This document shows, one piece after another, positions 32,600 to 40,420 of a stretch of DNA of 46,904 nucleotides. The translations under genes and the position numbers were made by a program. Position 1 is the first letter of the stretch; each line of letters begins with the position of its first letter. The DNA is from a virus: IMG/VR virus record IMGVR_UViG_3300041991_000054, positions 1-46,904 of that record. One strand, 5' to 3'. The notes beneath the pieces were generated by a model, which was not told the DNA's origin, made no database searches, and saw nothing but the letters and a program-made list of their open reading frames with translations.

Positions 32600-33937
32600 T
32601 CAACCTTCGGGCGCAGAGCCCTGGAACGTTGTTTGATTAAACTCCCGTTTCAGAATATCAACTGCTTTTTGAGGTTCCTTTACTCCATTTATGATAACAG
32701 TTTTGTTGACCGTCGGGCCGGGGTTCTTTTCGTCATAGCCTCGCGTTATCATTTTTCCATTGCTCATAGCTGCCATTTGAGCGTCCTGATAGCTGTTAAA
32801 CATGCCCGTGTTGTTCGCTAGCCCTTCCATCATTGACTCGCCTAAATCGGCGATTTCCTTTGCCCCCGAAAGACGTGCGATAAAATTGAACGCGGCAGTC
32901 AAACCTGAAACAATGGACGCTACAAGAATCACGATATCTTGTAGCGGTCGTTTCCAATCAGTGAAATACCCAATAATCGCCCCCATCATAGAGTTTCCGC
33001 CGCGCCAAAACGTGGCAAAATCCTCAAGCGCAAGTAGGATTGCAGTTATGGAAGTGGAGATAGGAAAGAACGCAGCCGCCAGGACAACCCCCAATGCCAC
33101 AATAACAATCTTAAACGAGCCGATACTTGGAATCAGCCCATTGATGAATTGCGCGACGGTTCGAAAGGCTTTTTGAAATCGATCGCCCAACCATAAAACC
33201 TCGCGAGCGATGGGGGACAAAAGAGCCCCCAGTTTTTGAGCCGCCCGTTTGATATTGTCCCAAACCCGATTGAAATAAATATTGAATTCCTTCATTCGTC
33301 CCAATTCGGCGTCGGTCATAATGAGGGACTTATCCGATTCAGGAATGGAGTTTGCTTCGCGAAGGGCCGATATAAATTGGGGCGACAACCCCATTTTTGT
33401 CCCCATCAATGTTCCGACTTCGGGAGCAAAGGCCGCTAATCGACGTTTTAATTGGTCCAAAACAACAAGGGGGTCGCGGTTCACACCAACGCCGAGAAAC
33501 GCAAAGGGGGATACATCCCCGGCTCCCATTTTGATTTCGGTGATTGCTTGTTGCAGCCCCGAAATCGACGACGCGGTTTCATCCGCTGAAATCCCAGACA
33601 GCGCCATTTGTTGCTGCCATTTTTGGAGTTTTTGTGCAGAGATTCCGGTGTTCATTTCAAACTGGCGCAATCCGAGGGCGACCTTGGAAGCGTATATCGA
33701 CATCGCAGTCAAGGCCGTTGTCACACCTAGGACTTGAATTCGATATCGTGAAAGGTCTGTGGTTATCTTTTTGATGGACTGGGACAGGCTTTTTTTCGCG
33801 ACGTTCAACTTGGTCGTTTTGACCGCTGCGCCTGTCGCTGCTTTTTCAGCGGTCTTGGCCGTGTTCTCAAACGCTTTCAAAGCGCCGAGGTTTTCGCTTT
33901 CGATCCCCAGTTTCAGAATGAGTTTGCCAATGACCAT
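32600..33937 (-). CDS. Tail tape measure protein (short)
   Basis: 445 aa. It is long and mostly helical, with a coiled N-terminal third (about 1-60) and a domain typical of the phage tape measure (SAQKLQKWQQQMALSGISADETASSISGL). Hydrophobic segments lie at about 275-300 and 330-350. The C-terminal tail may bind the baseplate. It directly follows the frameshifted chaperone gene, as tape measures do. By the usual 1.5 A per residue, the tail would be about 65 nm, short for a myovirus. There is no embedded peptidase or lysozyme. Confidence 0.85.
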   Translation of the reverse strand: MVIGKLILKLGIESENLGALKAFENTAKTAEKAATGAAVKTTKLNVAKKSLSQSIKKITTDLSRYRIQVLGVTTALTAMSIYASKVALGLRQFEMNTGISAQKLQKWQQQMALSGISADETASSISGLQQAITEIKMGAGDVSPFAFLGVGVNRDPLVVLDQLKRRLAAFAPEVGTLMGTKMGLSPQFISALREANSIPESDKSLIMTDAELGRMKEFNIYFNRVWDNIKRAAQKLGALLSPIAREVLWLGDRFQKAFRTVAQFINGLIPSIGSFKIVIVALGVVLAAAFFPISTSITAILLALEDFATFWRGGNSMMGAIIGYFTDWKRPLQDIVILVASIVSGLTAAFNFIARLSGAKEIADLGESMMEGLANNTGMFNSYQDAQMAAMSNGKMITRGYDEKNPGPTVNKTVIINGVKEPQKAVDILKREFNQTTFQGSAPEG

Positions 33938-33938
33938 T

Positions 33939-34522
33939 TTATTCTTCCTCTGCCATTAACTGGGAATAATACTCAAACTTGACACGATAAGCGTGGTATT
34001 CATAGGCATCCATGATGTAGTCCACGCGCTCATCCATGAGCACTTGGGGACTTCCATATCCCGCATGGGCTAACTCCATTATCATGAAACGCCAAGGCTC
34101 CATGCTAATAGTGACCTTCGGATGCCGAGCCTTCGAATCGGTTAGTTCTTGGTCAAATACGAAACGAGGCTTCCGAAAAAAGGATGAACGTTTTCCTTGA
34201 GCGCATAAAACGCGCAAAAAAGAAAATCGCCCCGTGCTTCAACCGGCTCAAAAGTTTTGTCGTCAATTTTTGCCAAGTTGTATGTGCAACGGTTAAAGCA
34301 CAATTTCACAGCATTTAGGACCGTGGGCGATCCCAAAACTGCACAAATGGGGCCCTTAATCGCGACGATATCAGTCGCCATCAATTCATCAAGGTTCAGT
34401 CCCCTGAGATCGATATTCAACTTTTCGACTTCGCGCAATAGTGTCTGCGCCACGTCCCATGCTTGCGCGTAGGGAAGCGGCGTTACATCGATATAGGCCC
34501 CACTTGGCAATTCTGTTCGCAT
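33939..34522 (-). CDS. Tail assembly chaperone GT fusion made by -1 frameshift
   Basis: The first frame (34522 down to 34175, 116 codons) joins after a -1 slip to the second frame (34175 to 33939), predicting a 194-aa product. The second part (RKPRFVFDQELTDSKARHPK and onward) has no good start of its own near the junction. This is the G/GT organisation conserved before tape measure genes, where the longer form binds the tape measure. Support comes from the overlap, the slippery heptamer and position. Confidence 0.78.
34142..34522 (-). CDS. Tail assembly chaperone G (unshifted product)
   Basis: 126 aa. A short beta N-terminus is followed by helices (LLREVEKLNIDLRGLNLDELM and on). It has the size and place of tail assembly chaperones, between the tube gene and the tape measure. 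The start overlaps the tube stop by 1 bp. The slippery site lies 11 codons before its stop. Confidence 0.75.
   Translation of the reverse strand: MRTELPSGAYIDVTPLPYAQAWDVAQTLLREVEKLNIDLRGLNLDELMATDIVAIKGPICAVLGSPTVLNAVKLCFNRCTYNLAKIDDKTFEPVEARGDFLFCAFYALKENVHPFFGSLVSYLTKN
34175..34181 (-). promoter_or_regulatory. Slippery heptamer for -1 ribosomal frameshift
   Basis: On the minus strand T-TTT-TTC, read as CCT TTT TTC in the zero frame, fits X-XXY-YYZ. Both tRNAs re-pair well after slipping to TTT TTT. It sits in the overlap of the two chaperone frames. Confidence 0.75.
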
Positions 34523-35004
34523 TAGCTCAATGTCCTTGTCGCGAAAGCAAATTGAAGGGTGTACACCGAAATCGCTTGCTCAACGTCGCCTTCAACGTTG
34601 GATATGAATTCGACGTTCTTTGTGAACACGCCGCCCGACAGGGAAAACGTGTCGCTGGAAATCCCGCCCGCACCGTCGCCGATTTTCTTGACCAACGTTC
34701 CGTTGATAAGAACGAATCCAATCGGGTCCGCTTTATATGCGGCGAGTTGAGATTGAAGTGCTCCATCATCGGACGAGCCGCGCAAAACTTTCACTTCCAA
34801 GTTTGCTTGGTTGCCGGATTGATTCGACGCGAAAATCGCGTTCCCGTTCTTTCCGGTTTTGACGGTCGCGATGTCAGTCGCGAACGTGAGTTTGGCAATT
34901 TCGCCATGACCGAAGTCCGCAAGGACTCGGTTCGCGGCAGCGGCGTTGACACTCAACGAGATTGTGTCAGCGCCAACCAATCTGAAAACTTTCGAGTCAG
35001 CCAT
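34522..35004 (-). CDS. Tail tube protein (DUF3277-like)
   Basis: 160 aa. Beta-rich, with the DUF3277-type opening (MADSKVFRLVGADTISLSVN), a central IATVKTGKNGNAIFASNQSGNQANLEVKVLRGS block and a C-terminal VEQAISVYTLQFAFATRTL strand. It follows the sheath gene, the usual order for contractile tails. It forms the inner tube around the tape measure. Confidence 0.85.
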   Translation of the reverse strand: MADSKVFRLVGADTISLSVNAAAANRVLADFGHGEIAKLTFATDIATVKTGKNGNAIFASNQSGNQANLEVKVLRGSSDDGALQSQLAAYKADPIGFVLINGTLVKKIGDGAGGISSDTFSLSGGVFTKNVEFISNVEGDVEQAISVYTLQFAFATRTLS

Positions 35005-35013
35005 TTTGATCCC

Positions 35014-36378
35014 CTATTGATTAACGTTGACAATCACACTTGTGGAATGGATTGCGCCAGAAAACTTAATCGCAATTTGCGTGAGAGGCGATTTTCGCAA
35101 CACGCGATCCGCTGGGTCTTGCTGGTTGACCGGCTGCGAATAGATATAGTAACCAACATCGGAAACGTTTCTTAGGAAGGCTTCCAAGACGCCGAATGTG
35201 TCTGGACTTGTCCAGGAACCTGGAGCCACGAAACGATTCGTTGCCGCTTGCTCACATACTTTCCGGTATGCGCTTTTTAGATAATCCATGCCCGTTTCGG
35301 TTTGGGGAATCTTGGTGGACGTTGTCGCCAGCGCGTTGAATCCAGCGATTTCGAGAGCGCCGAGGAACCATGCGAGGTTATAAACGTCATCGTAAAACCC
35401 ATTCGCACCGTAGGTCATGAGCGTTGCGCGGCTTGCGATATCGACATAGGCGTCCGCGCCCACGGCGGCGCAAAGAGCAAGCAATGACGAGGTCATTCCG
35501 GGGTCTGCAACAAGGTTCGTGATTTGTTTGAGGTGCATGGTTTGCGTGGTGTTGTTCCCCGCGAAATCGGTGGACATTGCACGCCCAGCATATCCCCAAC
35601 GTTGCGTGTCGAGAGAAGCCGCGACAGAATAGAACATGCAGCGAGTGTATTCTTGGTTGGCCCCTTGGATTGTGAAAATCAGGCCCGGGGTAACGAGGTC
35701 GGCGGGGTCCGAGGAATTCACAAAAAACAGTTTCCGCAACGCTTGGGCAACTGTCGAAGCTGCTGTGATTTCCACATCGGACGCAGCATAGGCGTAGCTG
35801 AAGCCGCCGAAGTAAACGAGGGGCTGAACGCGAGCGAGGGCGGTGGCGAGGGTTTCTTCCGTTTCCACCGCTGCCAGTTTCGCACTTTCCGAGTGCGTGA
35901 ACACGAACGAGGAATTCAAAATCAAGGTGTCAGTTCCAGTGGCCACGACACCTGTCGTTCCGGCATTGATAAGGTCTTTGAGGCCCGTGACAACTTCTGC
36001 CACCGTAGGGGTCGCGTCCGAGGTAAACTCGAAAGCAGTTCCGTTGATTGTTTGGGTGTAAACGGTGATTTCTTGCGCGGCGACATCCGGCGTGATCACG
36101 ACTGAGGTCAGCAATGGGGCTACGAGGAAAACACCGCCGCCCGTCTTGATATTTGGAGATTGGCTGAACACATCGATCGCAGCTAAGTAGGCTTTGGACG
36201 TGGTTCCCCAATCTGTCCCGACATCGGTCGAATTGGTATAAACCTTGTATTTGGTCGCGCTCATGTCCACAATCGGAGTGTCTTTGGTTAGACACATAAG
36301 ATTGTTGATCGAGTACGGGGCCAACCCCGCTGCGGGAGCACTGACTGAAATGGAAACAACGTTCGAAATGTCGATCAT
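35014..36378 (-). CDS. Contractile tail sheath protein (DUF3383-like)
   Basis: 454 aa. The N-terminus (IDISNVVSISVSAPAAGLAPYSINNLMCLT) and the C-terminal region (YYIYSQPVNQQDPADRVLRKSPLTQIAIKFSGAIHSTSVIVNVNQ) are characteristic of DUF3383 sheath proteins of AP22/BcepF1-type phages. It overlaps the terminator gene by 4 bp and precedes the tube gene. This gene defines the phage as contractile-tailed. Confidence 0.9.
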   Translation of the reverse strand: MIDISNVVSISVSAPAAGLAPYSINNLMCLTKDTPIVDMSATKYKVYTNSTDVGTDWGTTSKAYLAAIDVFSQSPNIKTGGGVFLVAPLLTSVVITPDVAAQEITVYTQTINGTAFEFTSDATPTVAEVVTGLKDLINAGTTGVVATGTDTLILNSSFVFTHSESAKLAAVETEETLATALARVQPLVYFGGFSYAYAASDVEITAASTVAQALRKLFFVNSSDPADLVTPGLIFTIQGANQEYTRCMFYSVAASLDTQRWGYAGRAMSTDFAGNNTTQTMHLKQITNLVADPGMTSSLLALCAAVGADAYVDIASRATLMTYGANGFYDDVYNLAWFLGALEIAGFNALATTSTKIPQTETGMDYLKSAYRKVCEQAATNRFVAPGSWTSPDTFGVLEAFLRNVSDVGYYIYSQPVNQQDPADRVLRKSPLTQIAIKFSGAIHSTSVIVNVNQ

Positions 36379-36872
36379 AATGCTTGTCCTTCTTCAGTGA
36401 AAGTTTCCAGCGAAATCGTGTCATAGTAATCGATTGGCCCTGTATTATCATAGGCCCTAAGTACAATGGTTGTCACGGTAAAACGATGCACCATGGATGA
36501 ACCGTCAATCTCAGACGTGTTGACAACGGACAATGGAACCGATGCCAATTTGAATCCGTATTCCTCCTGCATTTGTTGAGCGTATGTTGAATTCAATGCC
36601 CCCAACAATTCGCCGAGTCGGGCTGGCACCGACAAATCATAGGACAGCAAATCAATCGAAATGGTTTCTCGCATTTGCGTTGAGCGCAATTCATCGGCGG
36701 TGCCCATATTTCGGATATTCACGCCATAGGGCTTGCTGTCCACAATGCCGACCATGACGAAAAGCCCCTTGGTGCTAGGTATCAACTGGCGCTGGTTGTA
36801 AATCCAAATTTGGCTGTCATCGAGCGCCATGACCTGTTTTATGATCTTGCCAATTAATTGCACTGTTAACAT
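36375..36872 (-). CDS. Tail terminator / neck protein
   Basis: 165 aa from the ATG at 36872 (AGGGG upstream). The pattern (helical start, MRETISIDLLSYD strand, ARLGELLGALNSTYAQQMQEEYGF helix, HRFTVTTIVLRAYD strand) resembles neck or terminator proteins in front of DUF3383 sheaths. It overlaps both neighbours. Confidence 0.75.
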   Translation of the reverse strand: MLTVQLIGKIIKQVMALDDSQIWIYNQRQLIPSTKGLFVMVGIVDSKPYGVNIRNMGTADELRSTQMRETISIDLLSYDLSVPARLGELLGALNSTYAQQMQEEYGFKLASVPLSVVNTSEIDGSSMVHRFTVTTIVLRAYDNTGPIDYYDTISLETFTEEGQAL

Positions 36873-37219
36873 TGGAACCCCTGACAAATGTCAAATTCCC
36901 GGTATCCATACTCCGCGAAATCCCGGCGTTCCATGACGCGATAACGGGTTTCGCCCTCGCCAAAAATGATTTCGTCCCCAACCTCCAAATCGAGACTTGG
37001 GGACGCGAAAATGGTTTCCCACTTCCATGCCCTTTCCCCGATCGGTCGCATGTATAGGGCTTGCGCTTTGAAGGGAATACGGGCCCCGCGCACTTGCTTT
37101 GGAATGAATGATTCAGTGACAATCAAGTCTTCGAGCGTTTTGCACACCAAGACGAATTTCAGTTCTTGCGCCCAGGCGGAAATCGCACTGAAAACGTTTG
37201 GGAGTTGGGGCTTAATCAC
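36866..37219 (-). CDS. Head-tail joining protein (hypothetical)
   Basis: 117 aa from a GTG at 37219 with AGGTGGT upstream; a TTG at 37240 is possible. Mostly beta, with LEVGDEIIFGEGETRYRVMERRDFAEYGYREFDI typical of small connector or stopper proteins. It sits between the gpG-like and terminator genes, with an overlap on each side. The specific role is inferred from gene order. Confidence 0.65.
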   Translation of the reverse strand: MIKPQLPNVFSAISAWAQELKFVLVCKTLEDLIVTESFIPKQVRGARIPFKAQALYMRPIGERAWKWETIFASPSLDLEVGDEIIFGEGETRYRVMERRDFAEYGYREFDICQGFQC

Positions 37220-37757
37220 TTGACACCACCTGACTTTCAATCGACCGTTCTAATTGACCGCTCTTATAAAGGGGTTCATCGTGCCCCTTATCCATTTTCG
37301 TGAATGATGACAATGGACGCCAAGAACCCCAACCTCGGCTAGTAAAGCATTCCTTGATGAACTGGACCCAAATCTCGCCCATTCGTTTGAGCGAATTGCG
37401 CCAATTCCCCTCAACAATATCAAAAAGAATCGAGTCGGATGCGCCATTCAGTTGGGCCATGAAAGCATCGGCCCTGTAGGAAGCGGTCTTTCGCAGGAAA
37501 GATCGTGCGGGAATGAAAATGTATTTCGTCGTTGCTTTGAGTTGAATGTGATGAACGTTGAAAAACCAGCCGCGCATTCGCTCTGTGACGGGTACCTTTG
37601 CTCCGAATTCCTGATACCCCCCAATTGCGGCGGGCCCATTTTTTCCGCCCGCACTGTTCAGAATTCCAATTTCAACTTTGGATTTGTCCTTAAAGGTCGC
37701 TCGAATATTGTCGAGGATCTTCTGGTCAATTTCAAAGACGACTTTGGATTCATTCAT
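37212..37757 (-). CDS. Tail completion protein (gpG / HK97 gp10-like)
   Basis: 181 aa. The FIPARSFLRKT segment (about 80-90) and the C-terminal WRPLSSFTKMDKGHDEPLYKSGQLERSI are hallmarks of the virion-morphogenesis tail completion family. It lies between two connector genes, overlapping both by 4-8 bp. Confidence 0.85.
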   Translation of the reverse strand: MNESKVVFEIDQKILDNIRATFKDKSKVEIGILNSAGGKNGPAAIGGYQEFGAKVPVTERMRGWFFNVHHIQLKATTKYIFIPARSFLRKTASYRADAFMAQLNGASDSILFDIVEGNWRNSLKRMGEIWVQFIKECFTSRGWGSWRPLSSFTKMDKGHDEPLYKSGQLERSIESQVVSSD

Positions 37758-38206
37758 GGGGTTGTCGCCCCCTGGTAAACCTTCACGCCGCCGATCAGCA
37801 AAGGCTTGATGATCGCGATATACTTGAGCCCATACCGCGTCGTGGCATAAGCTGAAAGGACTGGGTCATGTTGAAGCCAAAGGGGGACATTGTAGGTTTC
37901 AGAAACGGAACCTACGGTGCGCGAAACGACGGGAAAGATGCCAGTGCTCGCAGCGCCTTGGCTAGCCGATTGCAAATCCCATGCGAGATAATGGGCTGCC
38001 AACAAAAGGAAAGAGACTTTCCTTGTCGTGTCATCATCAAACAGTCCGTCATTGAAATTGGCCAAAGCCTCATTGAATGCCTTCGTCAAATCTGCGTCGG
38101 TGACATAGTCGTTCGGACATCCGTTGGGATTGTTACTAGCATATTTGAAGTCCCGAACAAAGTGGTCTTTGAAGTCCTGAATGGTGATATCGGTGGAAAG
38201 TAGCAT
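37754..38206 (-). CDS. Head-tail connector (DUF4054-like)
   Basis: 150 aa from the ATG at 38206. Helical, with TDADLTKAFNEALANFNDGLF and the LLAAHYLAWDLQS helix found in DUF4054 connectors, which bind the portal. The ribosome binding site (GAGGGGAATC) starts right at the T run of an upstream hairpin, so translation and termination signals abut. Confidence 0.82.
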   Translation of the reverse strand: MLLSTDITIQDFKDHFVRDFKYASNNPNGCPNDYVTDADLTKAFNEALANFNDGLFDDDTTRKVSFLLLAAHYLAWDLQSASQGAASTGIFPVVSRTVGSVSETYNVPLWLQHDPVLSAYATTRYGLKYIAIIKPLLIGGVKVYQGATTP

Positions 38207-38216
38207 GATTCCCCTC

Positions 38217-38244
38217 AAAAAAATGGGGGCGCGGCCCCCCCCCC
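38217..38244 (-). terminator. Intrinsic terminator or attenuator inside the late run
   Basis: On the minus strand a run of ten G, loop CCGCG, then CCCCC is followed by ATTTTTTT: a very stable stem with a 7-T tract. It lies 30 nt after the VVEP-repeat gene and directly before the connector gene. It should partly stop transcription after the capsid genes. Confidence 0.75.
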
Positions 38245-38274
38245 ACTCTCAACCGCGCATTTGGGACTGGCGGC

Positions 38275-38559
38275 TCACAGAATCCGAATCGTCCCTGGCT
38301 CGCTCTTTACCAGCCATTGGGCCGTTTCGAGATTCACTTCCAAAATTTGGTTGTATTTCAATTCGCGTGAATCCGGCAGCATGATTGTCCCCGAACGAAG
38401 CGAAAAAACCTTCACGAGTTTTTGTTCGACCACGGGTTCAACCACGGGTTCTACCACGGGTTCGACCACGGGTTCGACCACGGGCACGGGGGCGACGGTT
38501 GGAACCGGAACCGGAATCGGAGCGGGAATTGGTTTCGGTGCATGGTGATGCTTGGCCAT
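38275..38559 (-). CDS. Small protein with VVEP repeats
   Basis: 94 aa from the ATG at 38559 (AAGGA 10 nt upstream). A His/Pro-rich start (AKHHHAPKPIPAPIPVP) and a run of Pro/Val/Glu repeats come first; the VVEP units are encoded by a 12-bp repeat at about 38421-38480. A short C-terminal domain (about 52-94) follows. It lies between the capsid and connector genes and is flanked by hairpins. Possibly a capsid-surface or decoration protein on a flexible stalk; inference. Confidence 0.65.
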   Translation of the reverse strand: MAKHHHAPKPIPAPIPVPVPTVAPVPVVEPVVEPVVEPVVEPVVEQKLVKVFSLRSGTIMLPDSRELKYNQILEVNLETAQWLVKSEPGTIRIL

Positions 38560-38580
38560 TTGGTGTTCCTTAAAACTAAG

Positions 38581-38606
38581 GCTAGCGGGGCTTTCGCCCC
38601 GCCAGC
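38581..38606 (-). terminator. Stem-loop after the capsid gene
   Basis: GCGGGGC-GAAA-GCCCCGC (38585-38602), a perfect 7-bp stem with a GNRA tetraloop, extended by two more pairs around a mismatch. On the minus strand it is followed by TAGCCTTAGTTTT, a weak T run. It may slow transcription or protect the 3' end of capsid mRNA. Confidence 0.6.
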
Positions 38607-38619
38607 AATGCAAGAAATT

Positions 38620-39600
38620 TTACGCTGCCGTATTGCTGAAATAGTACAATTCGGCAGGACGCGGGGCAATCATGCCCGTGAATTGCATATAGCTCGCCAT
38701 TTCAAACGTAAAGCCGTTCGTTGTTCCCGCCGCTGTGGACGTGAAGGCTAATGGAACATTGAGAACGAGAGATTCGGGATCATTGCTATGCAAGACATAA
38801 CGGTTGTTCGTGCCGTCGAAATTCGCCTTGTCGCAATACGCGCACTTGAGAACCTTGAATCCGGCGTTGCCCGTGAGGGTTTGGAACGCGGTTTGCAAGA
38901 TTTCCAATTTCGTTCGGAGCGGAAAGCTAGGATCGCTGTAGGTAGCAAGTCCATTCCAATCCGCTTCAGGCATCACAAAAACTTTCGGGTCGGCAGTCCG
39001 CGAGCAATTGGCGCGGAATCTCTCATAAACGATTCCCACGAAAGTATTGAGTTGCGCGGCGGACAGAGAAGGCAAGCGAGCGGTGAGGTCAGCCGTGTTG
39101 TTATAAACGTCGCCGTTGTTCAACAAGCCAGTTTCCGCACCGATGCCGAGGAACGCAACGCGTTGCAAACCGAGATCTGCCTCTTTTTTCAGAGAACGCT
39201 GACGCGCTTCAATCAAACTGAAAATCGTGTTGGCGCGCATGGCTTGCTCGATTTCGATCACAGACCAGGACGTGCCTTTGGCCCATGTCAAAACCTTTTG
39301 TTCGACCATGTCGAACGCCGCGTCAACTTGTTCGAGGCGACTTTGGTTGGCTGCGTTTTGTTGAACGCCTTCCTCAAATCCGCCGGACTTGAGGAAAGTT
39401 CGCCAGTGACCAATCTTGGACATGAATGCGCCATTTCCGGTCATCACAGGCATATAGTCTGCGAACGGAATGGTGTAAAATTTTTGCTCAGAAACACGAG
39501 GGCTGATCGCGTACAGAGTCGAAGTGACCTGTTGGACGCCCAAGCTGTTCAGCATGAGATTGCCGCCAGCATCTTTCGTAAACATCGAAGCAACGTTCAT
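38620..39600 (-). CDS. Major capsid protein (DUF2184-like)
   Basis: 326 aa. Features of the DUF2184 HK97-fold capsid family: VSEQKFYTIPFADYMPV, a SWSVIEIEQAM helix followed by LIEARQRSLKKEADL, and PAELYYFSNTA at the C-terminus. No long cleaved delta domain is obvious at the N-terminus. AAGGAAGGGGA lies before the ATG. It sits between the decoration-like gene and the VVEP gene, with hairpins following. Confidence 0.9.
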   Translation of the reverse strand: MNVASMFTKDAGGNLMLNSLGVQQVTSTLYAISPRVSEQKFYTIPFADYMPVMTGNGAFMSKIGHWRTFLKSGGFEEGVQQNAANQSRLEQVDAAFDMVEQKVLTWAKGTSWSVIEIEQAMRANTIFSLIEARQRSLKKEADLGLQRVAFLGIGAETGLLNNGDVYNNTADLTARLPSLSAAQLNTFVGIVYERFRANCSRTADPKVFVMPEADWNGLATYSDPSFPLRTKLEILQTAFQTLTGNAGFKVLKCAYCDKANFDGTNNRYVLHSNDPESLVLNVPLAFTSTAAGTTNGFTFEMASYMQFTGMIAPRPAELYYFSNTAA

Positions 39601-39629
39601 GAGAATTCCCCTTCCTTGGGTGTGTTAAA

Positions 39630-40403
39630 TTAGGTCAACGAAATGACGATTCCATTCGTGGTTTCGGTCAAAGTGACGCCCGTTCCACCAAGCAAACGCT
39701 TGACCGGAAGATCGACACCGTCCTTGGCCAAGACCAACGAGTAACCTTCGCCAGCCGTTCCCGCTGCCGACATCGTGTTGGCTTCAGCGGTCGTGTCGAT
39801 CAGGATATCGTTCGTTTCAGCAGTCAGCACGATTGCGGTGCCAGCCTTCAAACGCTTGAACGGCAAGTCCGCAACGACTTTCGCCAGGACCAAGCCCAAG
39901 CCTTCGCCAGCGGTGCCAGCGTTGGATGCGGTGTTGGTTTCGCCAGCGTTATTCAACCAGTTCGGTTGGACGAGAACGCGGAGGATAGAGGCGTCGGCAG
40001 CGGCATCTTCCACAGCCATACCGATGACCGTGTTGTTCGCGGTTTGCGTTGCGACTTTGCCCGTGGCGTAGTCATATTGCAGTTTCGCGCCAGCGGTGAT
40101 CGCGGCGGAGGCCGTCATGTAAACCATCGTGGTTTGCATGGCAATTTCAAACTTCTCACCGGAAACCCACGAATCCTTGACTGGGTTCGTCAAGATCACG
40201 CCGACATAAAGATCGGTCGCAGCCGAGCCCTTGATGACTTTCGTCACAGTGCCGCTGTTCGTGGCCTTGATTGTCACCATTTCGCCGGGGACGAAAGTGG
40301 TGGCCGGGTCCGCGTCATACGCTTCGACCGGCATGACGTTGGTGCCGGAAACCTTGGTTCCGACCAAAGTGGTCATTGCAAATTGATTCTGGAGCAGAGC
40401 CAT
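39630..40403 (-). CDS. Head decoration/structural protein with duplicated C-terminal module
   Basis: 257 aa. Residues 1-150 form a beta-rich domain of the kind placed before DUF2184 capsid genes. Residues 156-205 and 208-257 are two copies of a module with AGTAGEG-LVLAK-DLP-KRL-GT-LT-TN-I. Similar modules occur in phage fibres and capsid spikes. GAAGGAG precedes the start. Probably a capsid decoration protein. Confidence 0.75.
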   Translation of the reverse strand: MALLQNQFAMTTLVGTKVSGTNVMPVEAYDADPATTFVPGEMVTIKATNSGTVTKVIKGSAATDLYVGVILTNPVKDSWVSGEKFEIAMQTTMVYMTASAAITAGAKLQYDYATGKVATQTANNTVIGMAVEDAAADASILRVLVQPNWLNNAGETNTASNAGTAGEGLGLVLAKVVADLPFKRLKAGTAIVLTAETNDILIDTTAEANTMSAAGTAGEGYSLVLAKDGVDLPVKRLLGGTGVTLTETTNGIVISLT

Positions 40404-40420
40404 GAAATTCTCCTTCGATG

